The notes under the pieces were generated by a model. The model did no database searches. It saw only the letters and a program-made list of their open reading frames with translations, and was not told the origin of the DNA. From Virgibacillus_O xinjiangensis (GTDB lineage: Bacteria; Bacillota; Bacilli; Bacillales; Amphibacillaceae), in assembly GCF_042643145.1 (NCBI RefSeq), contig NZ_JBHRSA010000013.1, positions 24,450-88,449 on the forward strand: DNA of 64,000 bases, read 5' to 3'. A program made the position numbers and the translations under genes. Positions within the stretch are counted from its first letter, which is position 1, and every line of letters starts with the position of its first letter. Below are positions 32,190 to 41,188 of the stretch, piece after piece.

Positions 32190-32249
32190 ATTATCACTTC
32201 CAATCTGGAGTAGTACCTTTGAGATTCCAAATTGTGTGGTTCTTATTCT

Positions 32250-33104
32250 TTAATTCGCATTCCGCTCGTACTTGTCGTATCCTTTAGCGAAAACTTCTTC
32301 AAAGAATTGATTGGCCGGCCCCTCAAGGATTCTATAATAATCATTGAATAATCTACTTGCTGGTTCTCCCTTCCATTTATCCGGTAATAGCTCTTTCGGC
32401 AGCCCGGGGTCGATAAACAAAGACTTTCTATAATAGTGCACCAACTTGGTACGCTTAACGAAACATTCTTTATTGCTCAGGGACCCAGTTTGTATTCTTT
32501 TGTAGTCAGCCTCATAATCATCTTTATTTCTATTAATGAACAGCTCATACCGTTCATTAATGAAGTCAAGATCCCAGCATTCCCTAACGATTTGATTGTC
32601 AGACTTAACACCTATGTTTTCGGAAACAAAGTAATGAACAAAATCTCTAAGATCATATCTTTGGATGATATCCTTGATTTGAGGAGATAAATCATTAGGC
32701 GTTACCCATAAACCATTGGATAATAATCCCATCCCGCTCCAGGTCAATTCCTTTCTCAATTCATCTCTGATCTGCCTCTTGTCTTCAGGGATGGTATACA
32801 AAAACATCCTCCATTTCCCATCCCATCTATCCGGTTCAGCTCGGTAGATTCTTCCTGCAGCCTCATCAACTCTGTTTATCCCCTGCTCTGTCAGAGAGTA
32901 AAAGCTCTTATTCCCTTCTTTCCGGTTACATACCCAGTTTTGTTTACTCATTCTTGAAATGGCAGCCCTGACTGCCTGTGGGTTATGATTAAAGGCTTCT
33001 AAAAGTTCAATAAGGCTGCCGATCCAGATTTCATTTCCATAATTTCGAACATAATCCCCATATAATGTAAATATCATGGAGCGGGTGTTGGGTTTACTAT
33101 TCAT
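32250..33104 (-). CDS. paaX: Phenylacetate pathway repressor PaaX
   Basis: The protein has 284 residues. The PaaX N-terminal winged helix (NTRSMIFTLYGDYVRNYGNEIWIGSLIELL, then QAVRAAISRMSKQNWV), the central PaaX domain (WRMFLYTIPEDKRQIRDELRKELTWSGMG) and the C-terminal domain (DPGLPKELLPDKWKG) are all present at normal length. PaaX represses paa genes and is released by phenylacetyl-CoA. It is encoded inside the operon it should control. The candidate operator is at 44829-44866. Confidence 0.93.
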   Translation of the reverse strand: MNSKPNTRSMIFTLYGDYVRNYGNEIWIGSLIELLEAFNHNPQAVRAAISRMSKQNWVCNRKEGNKSFYSLTEQGINRVDEAAGRIYRAEPDRWDGKWRMFLYTIPEDKRQIRDELRKELTWSGMGLLSNGLWVTPNDLSPQIKDIIQRYDLRDFVHYFVSENIGVKSDNQIVRECWDLDFINERYELFINRNKDDYEADYKRIQTGSLSNKECFVKRTKLVHYYRKSLFIDPGLPKELLPDKWKGEPASRLFNDYYRILEGPANQFFEEVFAKGYDKYERNAN

Positions 33105-33128
33105 ATAAATACTCCTTATTATCTTATA

Positions 33129-33905
33129 TTACTGACCTATGAATTCAGGTGCCCTTTTTTCATTGAATGCCACCAATGCCTCCTCCCTATCCTTTGTAGG
33201 AATTGTTAATTCATATGATTTTGCTTCTATTTGCAAACCAGTTTTAACATCCACATTTAATCCATTCTGGATAGAGAATTTCGCTTGCTTCACGGCAATT
33301 GGCGCATTTTTCAGAATAGATTCTGCAAATTTTTCGCAACTTGATAATAGTTCGGTGCTTTCTGCAGAAAGATTTACTATTCCAAGTTGCTGAGCTTCTG
33401 TACAGGATATCCGTTTTGCTTGTAATATTAATTCCATGGCTTTAGACACGCCTACTAATCGCGGGAGTCGTTGGGTGCCACCAGCGCCGGGAATAATACC
33501 CATGCTTGTTTCAGTCAGACCCATCAGGGAATCAGAAGCAGCTATGCGAAAATCACATGCAATCGCCAACTCAAAGCCCCCTCCAAACGCATACCCATTG
33601 ATTGCAGCAATGGTTGGCTGAGGGAGGTTGGCAATTTGATCGAATACATCGCTGATTTTCTTTACATTTCTTCTGATTTCTCTTTCATTCAATCCTTTTC
33701 TTTCCTTCAAATCAGCTCCGGCGCTGAACGCTTTTGAACCTGCCCCCGTAAAAATAATCACATGAACATCCTGATTCACATGCAAATCCTGTACAACCTG
33801 TTCTAATTCAATTAATGTATGATAATCAAAACAATTTAACACTTCTGGTCTGTTAATCGTCACATAAGCTAGATTTCCCTTGATTTCACATATAATTTTA
33901 TCCAA
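33129..33905 (-). CDS. Enoyl-CoA hydratase/isomerase of the paa cluster
   Basis: The protein has 258 residues from a TTG start (33905) preceded by GGAGGG; longer starts overlap the thiolase gene. It has the crotonase fold with SAGADLKERKG and the oxyanion-hole region GYAFGGGFELAIACDFRIA. Two glutamates near MGLTETSMGIIPGAGGTQRL fit a true hydratase. It is one of three crotonase-family genes in the cluster and may hydrate the dehydroadipyl-CoA intermediate or assist the ring-opening route. Confidence 0.85.
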   Translation of the reverse strand: MDKIICEIKGNLAYVTINRPEVLNCFDYHTLIELEQVVQDLHVNQDVHVIIFTGAGSKAFSAGADLKERKGLNEREIRRNVKKISDVFDQIANLPQPTIAAINGYAFGGGFELAIACDFRIAASDSLMGLTETSMGIIPGAGGTQRLPRLVGVSKAMELILQAKRISCTEAQQLGIVNLSAESTELLSSCEKFAESILKNAPIAVKQAKFSIQNGLNVDVKTGLQIEAKSYELTIPTKDREEALVAFNEKRAPEFIGQ

Positions 33906-33924
33906 ACCGTTCCCTCCTTGCAAA

Positions 33925-35121
33925 TTATAGCGCTTCCACAACTGTCGCAATACCCTGCCCTACACCAACACACATGGTCGCAAGCCCTTTCTTTACATCT
34001 CTTCTTCGCATTTCATGTACGAGTGTGGTCAATATTCTTGCTCCGCTTGCACCAAGGGGATGGCCGAATGCGATGGCACCGCCATTCACATTAACAATCT
34101 CTTTATCTATTTCCAGCTGTTTAATACACTCTAAGGATTGAGAAGCAAATGCTTCATTTAATTCAATCAAATCAAGATCCCTTATATCTATCCCCGCTCG
34201 GGCTATTGCTTTTCTTGTAGCTTCTATCGGCCCAAGTCCCATATAAGCCGGTTCCACCCCTGCCGCTCCACTAGCTGCATAACGGGCAAGCGGTTGTATT
34301 CCCAATTCATCAGCTTTCTCAGCACTCATTAATAGTAATGCAGATGCCCCATCATTCACTCCTGATGAGTTTCCCGCTGTAACTGTACCGTCCTTGAACA
34401 ATGGTTTTAACTTTGCAAGTTTTTCTGCATTTATATTCGGACGGGGATGTTCATCTGTATTTATGGTGATCGTCTCACCCTTAACTTCATGACTGATAGG
34501 AATAATTTCATCTTCAAAGAGATTCTTTTCCATTGCCGCTTTGGCTTTCATCTGGCTATTAAATGCAAATTCATCTTGTTCTTCTCTAGAGATACCGAAC
34601 CTTCTGGCAACATTCTCTGCGGTTTGAGGCATACTGTCAGATCCATACATTTCTTCTATTCTCGGATTTGTAAACCGCCAGCCAATCGTGGTATCCAAAA
34701 GTTCCATGGGGCCTCGTGGAAATTCCTTAGATGGCTTGGCCATCACATAGGGTGCTCTTGTCATACTTTCGGTTCCACCTGCAATGTAAATATCTCCTTC
34801 CCCTGCCATAATCGCTCGAGCGGCCATATTCACTGCATCCAGTCCTGAACCGCATAAACGATTGATGGTCGTTCCTGTTACATGAATAGGAAACTCAGCA
34901 AGCAAAGCAGCCATCCTCGCTACATTCCGATTCTCCTCCCCAGCACCATTTGCGTTTCCTAAAATCACTTCCTCTATATCATCCACTGGAAGTTGAGGCT
35001 GCCGATCAACAATTCCTCTAAGTACATGGGCTGCCATATCATCTGGACGAATGTCCTTCAATACTCCTTTATAGCGGCCAATCGGGGTTCTGACTGCATC
35101 TACAATCACTACTTCTCGCAT
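33925..35121 (-). CDS. paaJ: 3-oxoadipyl-CoA/3-oxo-5,6-dehydrosuberyl-CoA thiolase
   Basis: The protein has 398 residues from the ATG at 35121, 6 bp after the paaH stop. It is a thiolase with the nucleophile Cys in TINRLCGSGLDAVNMAARAI, the GNSSGVNDGAS loop, NEAFASQ, NGGAIAFGHPLGASGAR and the second Cys in MCVGVGQGIA. It cleaves the beta-keto CoA thioesters of phenylacetate breakdown to acetyl-CoA and succinyl-CoA. Confidence 0.92.
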   Translation of the reverse strand: MREVVIVDAVRTPIGRYKGVLKDIRPDDMAAHVLRGIVDRQPQLPVDDIEEVILGNANGAGEENRNVARMAALLAEFPIHVTGTTINRLCGSGLDAVNMAARAIMAGEGDIYIAGGTESMTRAPYVMAKPSKEFPRGPMELLDTTIGWRFTNPRIEEMYGSDSMPQTAENVARRFGISREEQDEFAFNSQMKAKAAMEKNLFEDEIIPISHEVKGETITINTDEHPRPNINAEKLAKLKPLFKDGTVTAGNSSGVNDGASALLLMSAEKADELGIQPLARYAASGAAGVEPAYMGLGPIEATRKAIARAGIDIRDLDLIELNEAFASQSLECIKQLEIDKEIVNVNGGAIAFGHPLGASGARILTTLVHEMRRRDVKKGLATMCVGVGQGIATVVEAL

Positions 35122-35126
35122 ATCAT

Positions 35127-35987
35127 TCACTCACCTTCATTATTTATCGTATAGTCATAGACACCCACACCTGTTTTTCTTCCCAACCTTCCTGATTTCA
35201 CATACTGTTCCAAAAGTGGAGACGGTCTATATTTTTCCCCCAAAGTACTATGTAAATAGCGAAGGTTGTTCAGACGGGCATCCAACCCCACCAAATCAGC
35301 TAATTCAAAGGGGCCCATAGGGTAACTCAAGCCCAGCTTAATTGCTTTGTCTATATCTTCAGGAGTACCTAAGCCTTCTTGAAGCATATAAAAGGCTTCA
35401 TTTCCTACCAGGCAGCTAATTCGACTTGTAACAAACCCAGGAAACTCATTGACAACCACTGTTTGTTTGCCCATCTGTTTTGCAGCCGTCTCGGCAAAAT
35501 GAGCTGTTTCATCACTAGTTTCCAAGCCACGTACAATCTCAACCAACGGCATCTTATGAACCGGATTAAAAAAGTGCATCGCTATCACAGAAGATGGCCG
35601 GTTGGTATAGGAAGCAATTTCTGTAGGACTCATCGTCGATGTATTTGTGGCAAATATACAATTCTGCGGGGCAATCTGATCGATCGTTTCAAATATATTT
35701 TTCTTCAACTCTTTCTTTTCAGGAACTGCTTCAATGATTAGATCAGCCTCTTGCGCAGCTTGCTCCAATTCCGTATAGAACCCTATTCTTTGTTTTGCTT
35801 GTTCAGCTTCTGAACTGTTGAGTTTGCCACGGCTGATCCCTTTATCAAAGTTCTGATCCATTTCTGCTTCAGCATCTTTTAATACTTCCTTGCTGAGGTC
35901 TGCCACCTTTACGTCATATCCTCCAAGGGCACTGACATAAGCAATCCCTCTGCCCATAACACCTGCTCCGACAATTACTATATTCAT
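35127..35987 (-). CDS. paaH: 3-hydroxyacyl-CoA dehydrogenase (3-hydroxyadipyl-CoA dehydrogenase)
   Basis: The protein has 286 residues. A Rossmann domain, GAGVMGRGIAYVSALGGYDV, binds NAD. The catalytic His lies in HFFNPVHKMPLVEIVRG and the C-terminal dimer domain contains LGLSYPMGPFELADLVGLD. In this cluster it should oxidise 3-hydroxyadipyl-CoA. GGGAGG precedes the ATG. It begins only 24 bp after a terminator-like hairpin, so its expression may be set by read-through or by a promoter inside that region. Confidence 0.9.
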   Translation of the reverse strand: MNIVIVGAGVMGRGIAYVSALGGYDVKVADLSKEVLKDAEAEMDQNFDKGISRGKLNSSEAEQAKQRIGFYTELEQAAQEADLIIEAVPEKKELKKNIFETIDQIAPQNCIFATNTSTMSPTEIASYTNRPSSVIAMHFFNPVHKMPLVEIVRGLETSDETAHFAETAAKQMGKQTVVVNEFPGFVTSRISCLVGNEAFYMLQEGLGTPEDIDKAIKLGLSYPMGPFELADLVGLDARLNNLRYLHSTLGEKYRPSPLLEQYVKSGRLGRKTGVGVYDYTINNEGE

Positions 35988-36011
35988 TTTCAGCCTCCCT
36001 ATATATATGAT

Positions 36012-36051
36012 AAAAGGCGAACCTTTCTAACGGGGATCCAGTTCGCCTTTT
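36012..36051 (-). terminator. Terminator-like hairpin between the two halves of the paa cluster
   Basis: AAAAGGCGAAC pairs with GTTCGCCTTTT, flanked by T-rich sequence on the minus strand. It lies between the aldehyde dehydrogenase gene and paaH. Confidence 0.8.
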
Positions 36052-36095
36052 ATCACGCACTATTTAAACCAAGATAGCCACTCTGAAATTGTTCG

Positions 36096-37610
36096 TTATA
36101 TATTCAAAGGATTAAGCGGTTTGGATCCTGCATAGGAAAGTACACTTTTAGTCTCTGTATAAAGATCTAGAGATTCAATACTCAGTTCACGGCCAAAACC
36201 GGATTGTTTATATCCTCCAAAAGGCGTACCAGGAAAAGCGGAGAATGGGCAGTTCACCATAATAACCCCTGCTTGTAAGCCATCTGATACACGCTGGATC
36301 AATCCCTGATCTTTTGCCCAAATCGAAGCGGCGAGACCATATTTCGTATCATTCCCGAGTTTAACCGCCTCTTTTTCATCTGTGAATTTCATGACAACAA
36401 CAACTGGCCCGAAGACTTCTTCCTGGGCTATTTTCATGTCGTTTGTTACGTTCGTGATTATTGTTGGTGCGTACCAATATCCATTTTCGAACCCTTCTAC
36501 CTCTAAGGCTTGCCCTCCGGTTACTACTGTCGCTCCCTCTTCTACAGCTTCCTCAACATGCTGGTGGATTTTATCCAATTGTCCTTGGCTGATAATAGCT
36601 CCAATATGCGACTCAGGTGACATAGGATCCCCTGCAACCATCTTCTTCGTTTTCTCTACGAAACTTTCCAAGAACTCGTCATAAATATCTTCATGTACAA
36701 ACAAGCGGGATCTTGCCTCACAGGATTGACCAGTATTGTAGAATATACCAAATAGTGAACCATTAACGGCAGCCTCCATGTCTGTATCCGGGAATACCAA
36801 GTTTGGAGACTTTCCTCCTAATTCCAATGTGACGCGCTTCAAGGTCTGGGAGGCTTTTCCCATAATATCTTTGCCTGTCGATGTTTCACCGGTGAATGCT
36901 ACCTTATCCACCCCTTCATGCTCTGATAAATAAGAACCGATCGTTGCTCCCGGCCCTGTAATGACGTTGACCACACCTTCCGGCACACCAGCCTCATGAC
37001 AAATTTCGGTTAACACAATGGCAGTGATCGGTGTTAAACTAGCTGGCTTCAAAACTACCGAACACCCTGCAGCTATTGCTGGTGCTATTTTCCAGGCTGC
37101 CATCATCATTGGGTAATTCCAAGGAATAATCTGGGCCGCGACGCCAATCGGCTCCTTCTGAGTATAGTTGAAGAACCTTCCTGGAACATTATTCACCTCA
37201 CCTCGATGTCCTACGATCGCTCCGGCATAGAATTCAAAGTCTTCAATAGCCTGGGAAACCTGGCCTTGTGCAGCGGATATTGTTTTCCCGCTATTCAGCA
37301 CCTCGATTTCTACTAGTTCATTAAAACGACTTCGCATAATGGACGCTATCTTGTTTAGAACTCGAGCTCTCTTCCCGACAGGGTATTTCTTCCATTTTCC
37401 GAAATCAAAGGCATTTCTGGCCGCTTCTACTGCTGCATCTACGTCCTTTGTTCCTGCCTTTGGAACCTCTGCAATAGCTTCTCCTGTGGCAGGGTTATAA
37501 ACCTTAATTACTTCGCTTGATTCAGCATCGGTCAATTTTCCGTTGATCACCATTTGATAAGAATCTCTTTTCACTTGAGTTGGAATGGACTGTTCTTCCG
37601 TTTTTAGCAT
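36096..37610 (-). CDS. Aldehyde dehydrogenase of the paa cluster
   Basis: The protein has 504 residues of the NAD(P)-dependent ALDH superfamily: IIPWNYP, FTGETSTGK, the Glu of VTLELGGKSPN, the nucleophile Cys in YNTGQSCEARSRL, and PFGGYKQSGFGRE. It is most like betaine- and phenylacetaldehyde-type enzymes. Two roles fit: feeding the pathway from phenylacetaldehyde, or replacing the dehydrogenase half of the missing PaaZ on the ring-opened semialdehyde. Sequence inspection cannot decide between them. It lies 19 bp after paaG. Confidence 0.85.
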   Translation of the reverse strand: MLKTEEQSIPTQVKRDSYQMVINGKLTDAESSEVIKVYNPATGEAIAEVPKAGTKDVDAAVEAARNAFDFGKWKKYPVGKRARVLNKIASIMRSRFNELVEIEVLNSGKTISAAQGQVSQAIEDFEFYAGAIVGHRGEVNNVPGRFFNYTQKEPIGVAAQIIPWNYPMMMAAWKIAPAIAAGCSVVLKPASLTPITAIVLTEICHEAGVPEGVVNVITGPGATIGSYLSEHEGVDKVAFTGETSTGKDIMGKASQTLKRVTLELGGKSPNLVFPDTDMEAAVNGSLFGIFYNTGQSCEARSRLFVHEDIYDEFLESFVEKTKKMVAGDPMSPESHIGAIISQGQLDKIHQHVEEAVEEGATVVTGGQALEVEGFENGYWYAPTIITNVTNDMKIAQEEVFGPVVVVMKFTDEKEAVKLGNDTKYGLAASIWAKDQGLIQRVSDGLQAGVIMVNCPFSAFPGTPFGGYKQSGFGRELSIESLDLYTETKSVLSYAGSKPLNPLNI

Positions 37611-37629
37611 AATATCTCTCCTTTATTAA

Positions 37630-38403
37630 TTAGTATCCCTTATAGTCAGGCTGTCTTTTTTCAAAAAAGGCTTTTACTCCTTCGCCGTAATCCTCTGTAT
37701 TGCCAGCAATTTTCTGGCCATACGCCTCATAATCGAGCATCGAGGCCAGTGGAGTTTCAAATGACTGCTGTATATAACGTTTAATTAATCCAATGGCTTT
37801 CGTCGGCTTCGTTGCAAGGTTCTCCGCAAATCCTTGCGTCTCTTCTTCTAAGGAATCAGGTGATACAACCTTCGTAACAAGTCCATACTCACCAGCTTCC
37901 TGAGCTTTTATTTTTTCTCCAAGCATGGTCAACTCCAATGCCTTTGCCATTCCTACTATACGAGGAAGGTAATATAAGCTTCCCGAGTCAGGAATCAAAC
38001 CAATATTAATGAATGCTTGAAGAAATGATGCCCTTTCAGATGCGATCCGGAAATCACAGCCAAGTGCTAAACTGAAACCTGCACCTGCGGCTGCCCCGTT
38101 GACGGAGGCTATTGTCGGTTTTTCCACTTTTGCCAACTGCTCCATCATCGGTTTATAACGAGTGAGAATCATTTCTCGGTGATCTGCATCGGCACTTAAC
38201 CCGCTGAGATCCTCGCCAGAGCAAAATGCTTTTCCCTCACCAGTGATAACAATGGCTCGTATTTCCGGATCTTTATCCAGGGATTTTAAAGCTTTGATCA
38301 TTTCGCCATTCATTTGCTCGGTAAAGGCGTTTAACTTCTCTGGACGATTTAGAGTAAGCCATCCCACTTGATTTTCCACTTTATAATTCAACGTTTCGAA
38401 CAA
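37630..38403 (-). CDS. paaG: 1,2-epoxyphenylacetyl-CoA isomerase PaaG
   Basis: The protein has 257 residues from a TTG start with AGGAGGGG upstream. It has the crotonase fold with CSGEDLSGL and GAAAGAGFSLALGCDFRIASERA. The active-site segment LIPDSGSLYYLPRIVG carries Asp where hydratases have Glu, as in PaaG isomerases. It converts ring-1,2-epoxyphenylacetyl-CoA to the oxepin, preparing ring opening. It is followed closely by the aldehyde dehydrogenase gene. Confidence 0.87.
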   Translation of the reverse strand: MFETLNYKVENQVGWLTLNRPEKLNAFTEQMNGEMIKALKSLDKDPEIRAIVITGEGKAFCSGEDLSGLSADADHREMILTRYKPMMEQLAKVEKPTIASVNGAAAGAGFSLALGCDFRIASERASFLQAFINIGLIPDSGSLYYLPRIVGMAKALELTMLGEKIKAQEAGEYGLVTKVVSPDSLEEETQGFAENLATKPTKAIGLIKRYIQQSFETPLASMLDYEAYGQKIAGNTEDYGEGVKAFFEKRQPDYKGY

Positions 38404-38416
38404 CTGAACACCCCTC

Positions 38417-39202
38417 CTATTCGCCTTTAAATACGGGAGATCTTTTCTCTATAAATGCTCCCATCCCTTCTGATTGATCCTCTGATGCAAAAAGTAGATA
38501 GAAGTTCTTCCTTTCATATTGCATCGCCTCATAAACGGGAAGGTCTTCACTTTTTCCCGCTGTATCTTTGATCAGGCGTAAAGAAAGAGGTGGTTGTTCT
38601 GAAAGTTTCCTAGCAAAAGCCATCGTCTCTTCCATTAACAACTCAGCAGGGACCAATCTATTGGTCACGCCGTATTCAAGGGCTTCGTGAGCTTCCATCT
38701 GTTCACCGGTCCATAACCATTCCAATGCTTTTCTACGACCAAGTGCTTTCGTTAATTTAACCGTCCCCCCTGCACTCGGCATGACCCCAATATTGACTTC
38801 CGGAAAACCGAACTTCGCATGATCAGAGCTGAATATGATGTCGGCATTCAATACCAATTCGAACCCACCACCCAAGGCAAATCCCTGGACTGCTGCAATG
38901 ACCGGTTTCTTTATTAACGAGATTTTATCCCATTCCGCGAATTGGTTTAAGATCTCTAAGGAGATCGGGTTATCATCCGCCATTTCATCAATATCCGCTC
39001 CTGCAGCAAACGCTCTCCCTGCCCCGGAAAGGACGATGACCTTAACTTCCTCTGACTGGTCAAAATAAGAAAGACATTCTACAATCTCCGTGATCATAGG
39101 CCGGTTAAGCGCATTCAATACTTCTGGGCGATTCAGTTCTACTCTTCCAATCCCGTCTTCTATCCAGCTATTGATATATTGATAGTTATTCAACCTCTTC
39201 AC
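38417..39202 (-). CDS. paaF: Enoyl-CoA hydratase PaaF
   Basis: The protein has 261 residues from GTG 39202, or slightly shorter from TTG 39193; both overlap the end of the EthD gene, and no perfect ribosome site decides between them. Crotonase landmarks are FAAGADIDEMADD, FALGGGFELVLNADIIFSSDHAKFG and EVNIGVMPSAGGTVKLTKALG. It is likely the 2,3-dehydroadipyl-CoA hydratase. It is followed 13 bp later by paaG. Confidence 0.85.
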   Translation of the reverse strand: MKRLNNYQYINSWIEDGIGRVELNRPEVLNALNRPMITEIVECLSYFDQSEEVKVIVLSGAGRAFAAGADIDEMADDNPISLEILNQFAEWDKISLIKKPVIAAVQGFALGGGFELVLNADIIFSSDHAKFGFPEVNIGVMPSAGGTVKLTKALGRRKALEWLWTGEQMEAHEALEYGVTNRLVPAELLMEETMAFARKLSEQPPLSLRLIKDTAGKSEDLPVYEAMQYERKNFYLLFASEDQSEGMGAFIEKRSPVFKGE

Positions 39203-39488
39203 CGATCATCATCGTTACAATATCACCGGCAAATGACATTAAATCTTTTGCTGACTCCTTGGATTCCTCCGTTTTCATTGCCTGTTTCAACGATGAATGA
39301 TCATCATAGTACATTTCGCAAAGCAAGTAATAGTCACTTTCTCCTGTAGGGGCACCAACAATTCTAGTAACCTCCATCTTTCTTAGGCCTGGAATTTTTT
39401 TTGTGATTGGTGTATGGACATTTTGATAATGTTCATCAAAAGCCTGCTCATTTTCTGGTTTTTTGTACAATGCAATCAGTTTTACCAT
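39186..39488 (-). CDS. EthD-family small protein
   Basis: The protein has 100 residues and is a dimeric alpha/beta-barrel (EthD/REDY-like) fold: MVKLIALYKKPENEQAFDEHYQNVHTP, then IPGLRKMEVTRIVG, and an acidic end. EthD was first linked to ethyl-tert-butyl-ether breakdown and its biochemical role is unsettled. Here it overlaps paaD by 7 bp and paaF by 17 bp, so it is firmly part of the paa operon. Confidence 0.8.
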   Translation of the reverse strand: MVKLIALYKKPENEQAFDEHYQNVHTPITKKIPGLRKMEVTRIVGAPTGESDYYLLCEMYYDDHSSLKQAMKTEESKESAKDLMSFAGDIVTMMIGEEVE

Positions 39489-40012
39489 TTCACATCCACC
39501 TTTTCATGTATATTGGCGACCGGCTTCATAGCTTCAAACGGGTTATTGCATTCGTTGCAGTAAAGAATGCTCCGGCATGCAGTCGGTCCAAAAATATTAT
39601 CCAGTGTTACATAAGTTGAATCACAATAAGGGCAATCCATTTCCCACGCCCCATCCTCTCTGTGGCTCACAGGAGGTGGGGTGATTCCATTACGTTTCAA
39701 CTTTATTCTTCCATCTTCACTTATTCGATCTGTTGTCCATGGAGGATTGAAACTGAACTCTACTTGGATGTCCAGGGAATCATCTAATTTGTTGATTTCA
39801 TTTTTCACTTTTCGAATGACATCGCCTTTTATCATATCCAAAGCCGGACATCCGCTGAATGTAGGCAGTAGTCTTACAAATATCTCATAATCTTCCACTT
39901 TTACTTCGTCTACCATTCCTAATTCAACTATACTGATAAAAGGCATCTCAGGGTCCGTCACACCTTGCAACAGACGAAGAATCTCTTGTTCAGCATTTAA
40001 AATTTCCGGCAT
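39482..40012 (-). CDS. paaD: Phenylacetyl-CoA epoxidase subunit PaaD
   Basis: The protein has 176 residues. The N-terminus is an MIP18/SufT-like (DUF59) domain (GVTDPEMPFISIVELGMV, FSGCPALDMI). The C-terminus has a CxxC-x17-CxxxxxxCxxC-like metal site (DCPYCDS, ACRSILYCNECNNP). PaaD is needed to mature the epoxidase, probably for its metal sites. It sits directly after paaC, as in standard paaABCD order. Confidence 0.9.
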   Translation of the reverse strand: MPEILNAEQEILRLLQGVTDPEMPFISIVELGMVDEVKVEDYEIFVRLLPTFSGCPALDMIKGDVIRKVKNEINKLDDSLDIQVEFSFNPPWTTDRISEDGRIKLKRNGITPPPVSHREDGAWEMDCPYCDSTYVTLDNIFGPTACRSILYCNECNNPFEAMKPVANIHEKVDVKW

Positions 40013-40039
40013 ATGTCAGCCACTTCCTTCTTTTAAGAA

Positions 40040-40831
40040 CTACCATGCAACTGCTTCCTCATCGGACGTATACACTTCAGTTAAAACAGCCAATGCTTCT
40101 GTCAGATCAGCCGTATGTTCTCCATTTCGCCCATTGCCACTGATCATGTCAGGCTTTCCTTCGATAGAAAAATTCACTTCAGTAAACAATTGATGAAGTC
40201 TTTTAAGCCATTCCGCCCGTAACTCTTCTTCCGTCGCAATAAGATGAAGGTCACTTATTTCCTGGCTATATTTTCCAAGCGAGATTACTCCTTCGAATTC
40301 TCCCCAAACACGGTGTATTGCTGCTTCCATTTTCTCTCTGGCTTCTTCCGTACTGGTCATCAACTGGCGGAACCAAGTCTTCCAATGCATCAGATGGTAA
40401 TATTGCTCCGAATGGATTTTCACTGCTGCATGGGTGAGTGGTTCATAGCTTGATTGTTTCAGTGATTCCAATCGAATACTCTTGAATACTGCAAAAAACA
40501 AGTGACGGACCACCGTAAACGCCCAATCATATTCTGGTTCTTCAAGGTAATTTCCTGGTCCGTTCACCTTTTCCAGAAGAATAGCATTCCGAAATGCACC
40601 CGTGCTCCTATTATGTGAAAGGTCATTTATTTCACCTTCCCCCAATTGCTCGAGAAGCTGATAATACATTGCGGCATGGCCCATGGTATCCTGGTTAATG
40701 GAAGAAAACGCAACATCCTCTTCAATATGAGGAGCTAATCCAAGCCACTCAGAACCGCGGTAGGAATGGATGAAATTATCATCCGCCAACTGATAAAGTA
40801 ATTCACAGATATATTTGTTTTCCTGAGTCAC
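40040..40831 (-). CDS. paaC: Phenylacetyl-CoA epoxidase structural subunit PaaC
   Basis: The protein has 263 residues from a GTG start with GGAGGTG 8 bp upstream. It is a ferritin-like helical protein. It contains LLYQLADDNFIHSYRGSEWLG near the start and the motif SEQYYHLMHWKTWFRQL, as in PaaC, the non-catalytic partner of PaaA. PaaA and PaaC form the core heterodimer of the epoxidase. Confidence 0.9.
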   Translation of the reverse strand: MTQENKYICELLYQLADDNFIHSYRGSEWLGLAPHIEEDVAFSSINQDTMGHAAMYYQLLEQLGEGEINDLSHNRSTGAFRNAILLEKVNGPGNYLEEPEYDWAFTVVRHLFFAVFKSIRLESLKQSSYEPLTHAAVKIHSEQYYHLMHWKTWFRQLMTSTEEAREKMEAAIHRVWGEFEGVISLGKYSQEISDLHLIATEEELRAEWLKRLHQLFTEVNFSIEGKPDMISGNGRNGEHTADLTEALAVLTEVYTSDEEAVAW

Positions 40832-40844
40832 TATAAAACACCTC

Positions 40845-41150
40845 CTAGCTCATTTTTTCCTCAAATGCTTTCCACTTCTTCGGCAAATCAGTATAACCTT
40901 TGGTTTCGCGATAACCTTTATTATCCATGTTCTTAAACCCTTCTCTCTCCTGTTGGGACATGGCTCTGATCTCTGAGCGTTTTACCACCCATAATTCCTT
41001 AAACGATTCCCGTCGGAAAAAATTCTCTTTCGCCATGACAAAGGCCATTTCACGATTTGGTGCCAAAAGACTAAAGCGATGCTCTAATGGAAGCCCATCT
41101 TTTTTCCGGCTGAACACTTCAAACTCTTCATAGAATAACTCCTCTGACAT
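40845..41150 (-). CDS. paaB: Phenylacetyl-CoA epoxidase subunit PaaB
   Basis: The protein has 101 residues, close to the usual PaaB length. It begins with an acidic strand EELFYEEFEVFSRKKDGLPLEH, followed by APNREMAFVMAKENFFRRE, the conserved core. PaaB bridges PaaAC units in the complex. The gene lies between paaA and paaC with short gaps. Confidence 0.9.
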   Translation of the reverse strand: MSEELFYEEFEVFSRKKDGLPLEHRFSLLAPNREMAFVMAKENFFRRESFKELWVVKRSEIRAMSQQEREGFKNMDNKGYRETKGYTDLPKKWKAFEEKMS

Positions 41151-41188
41151 TTACATCACCCCTCTCTTCATTTTTCTCCAGAGATCTG

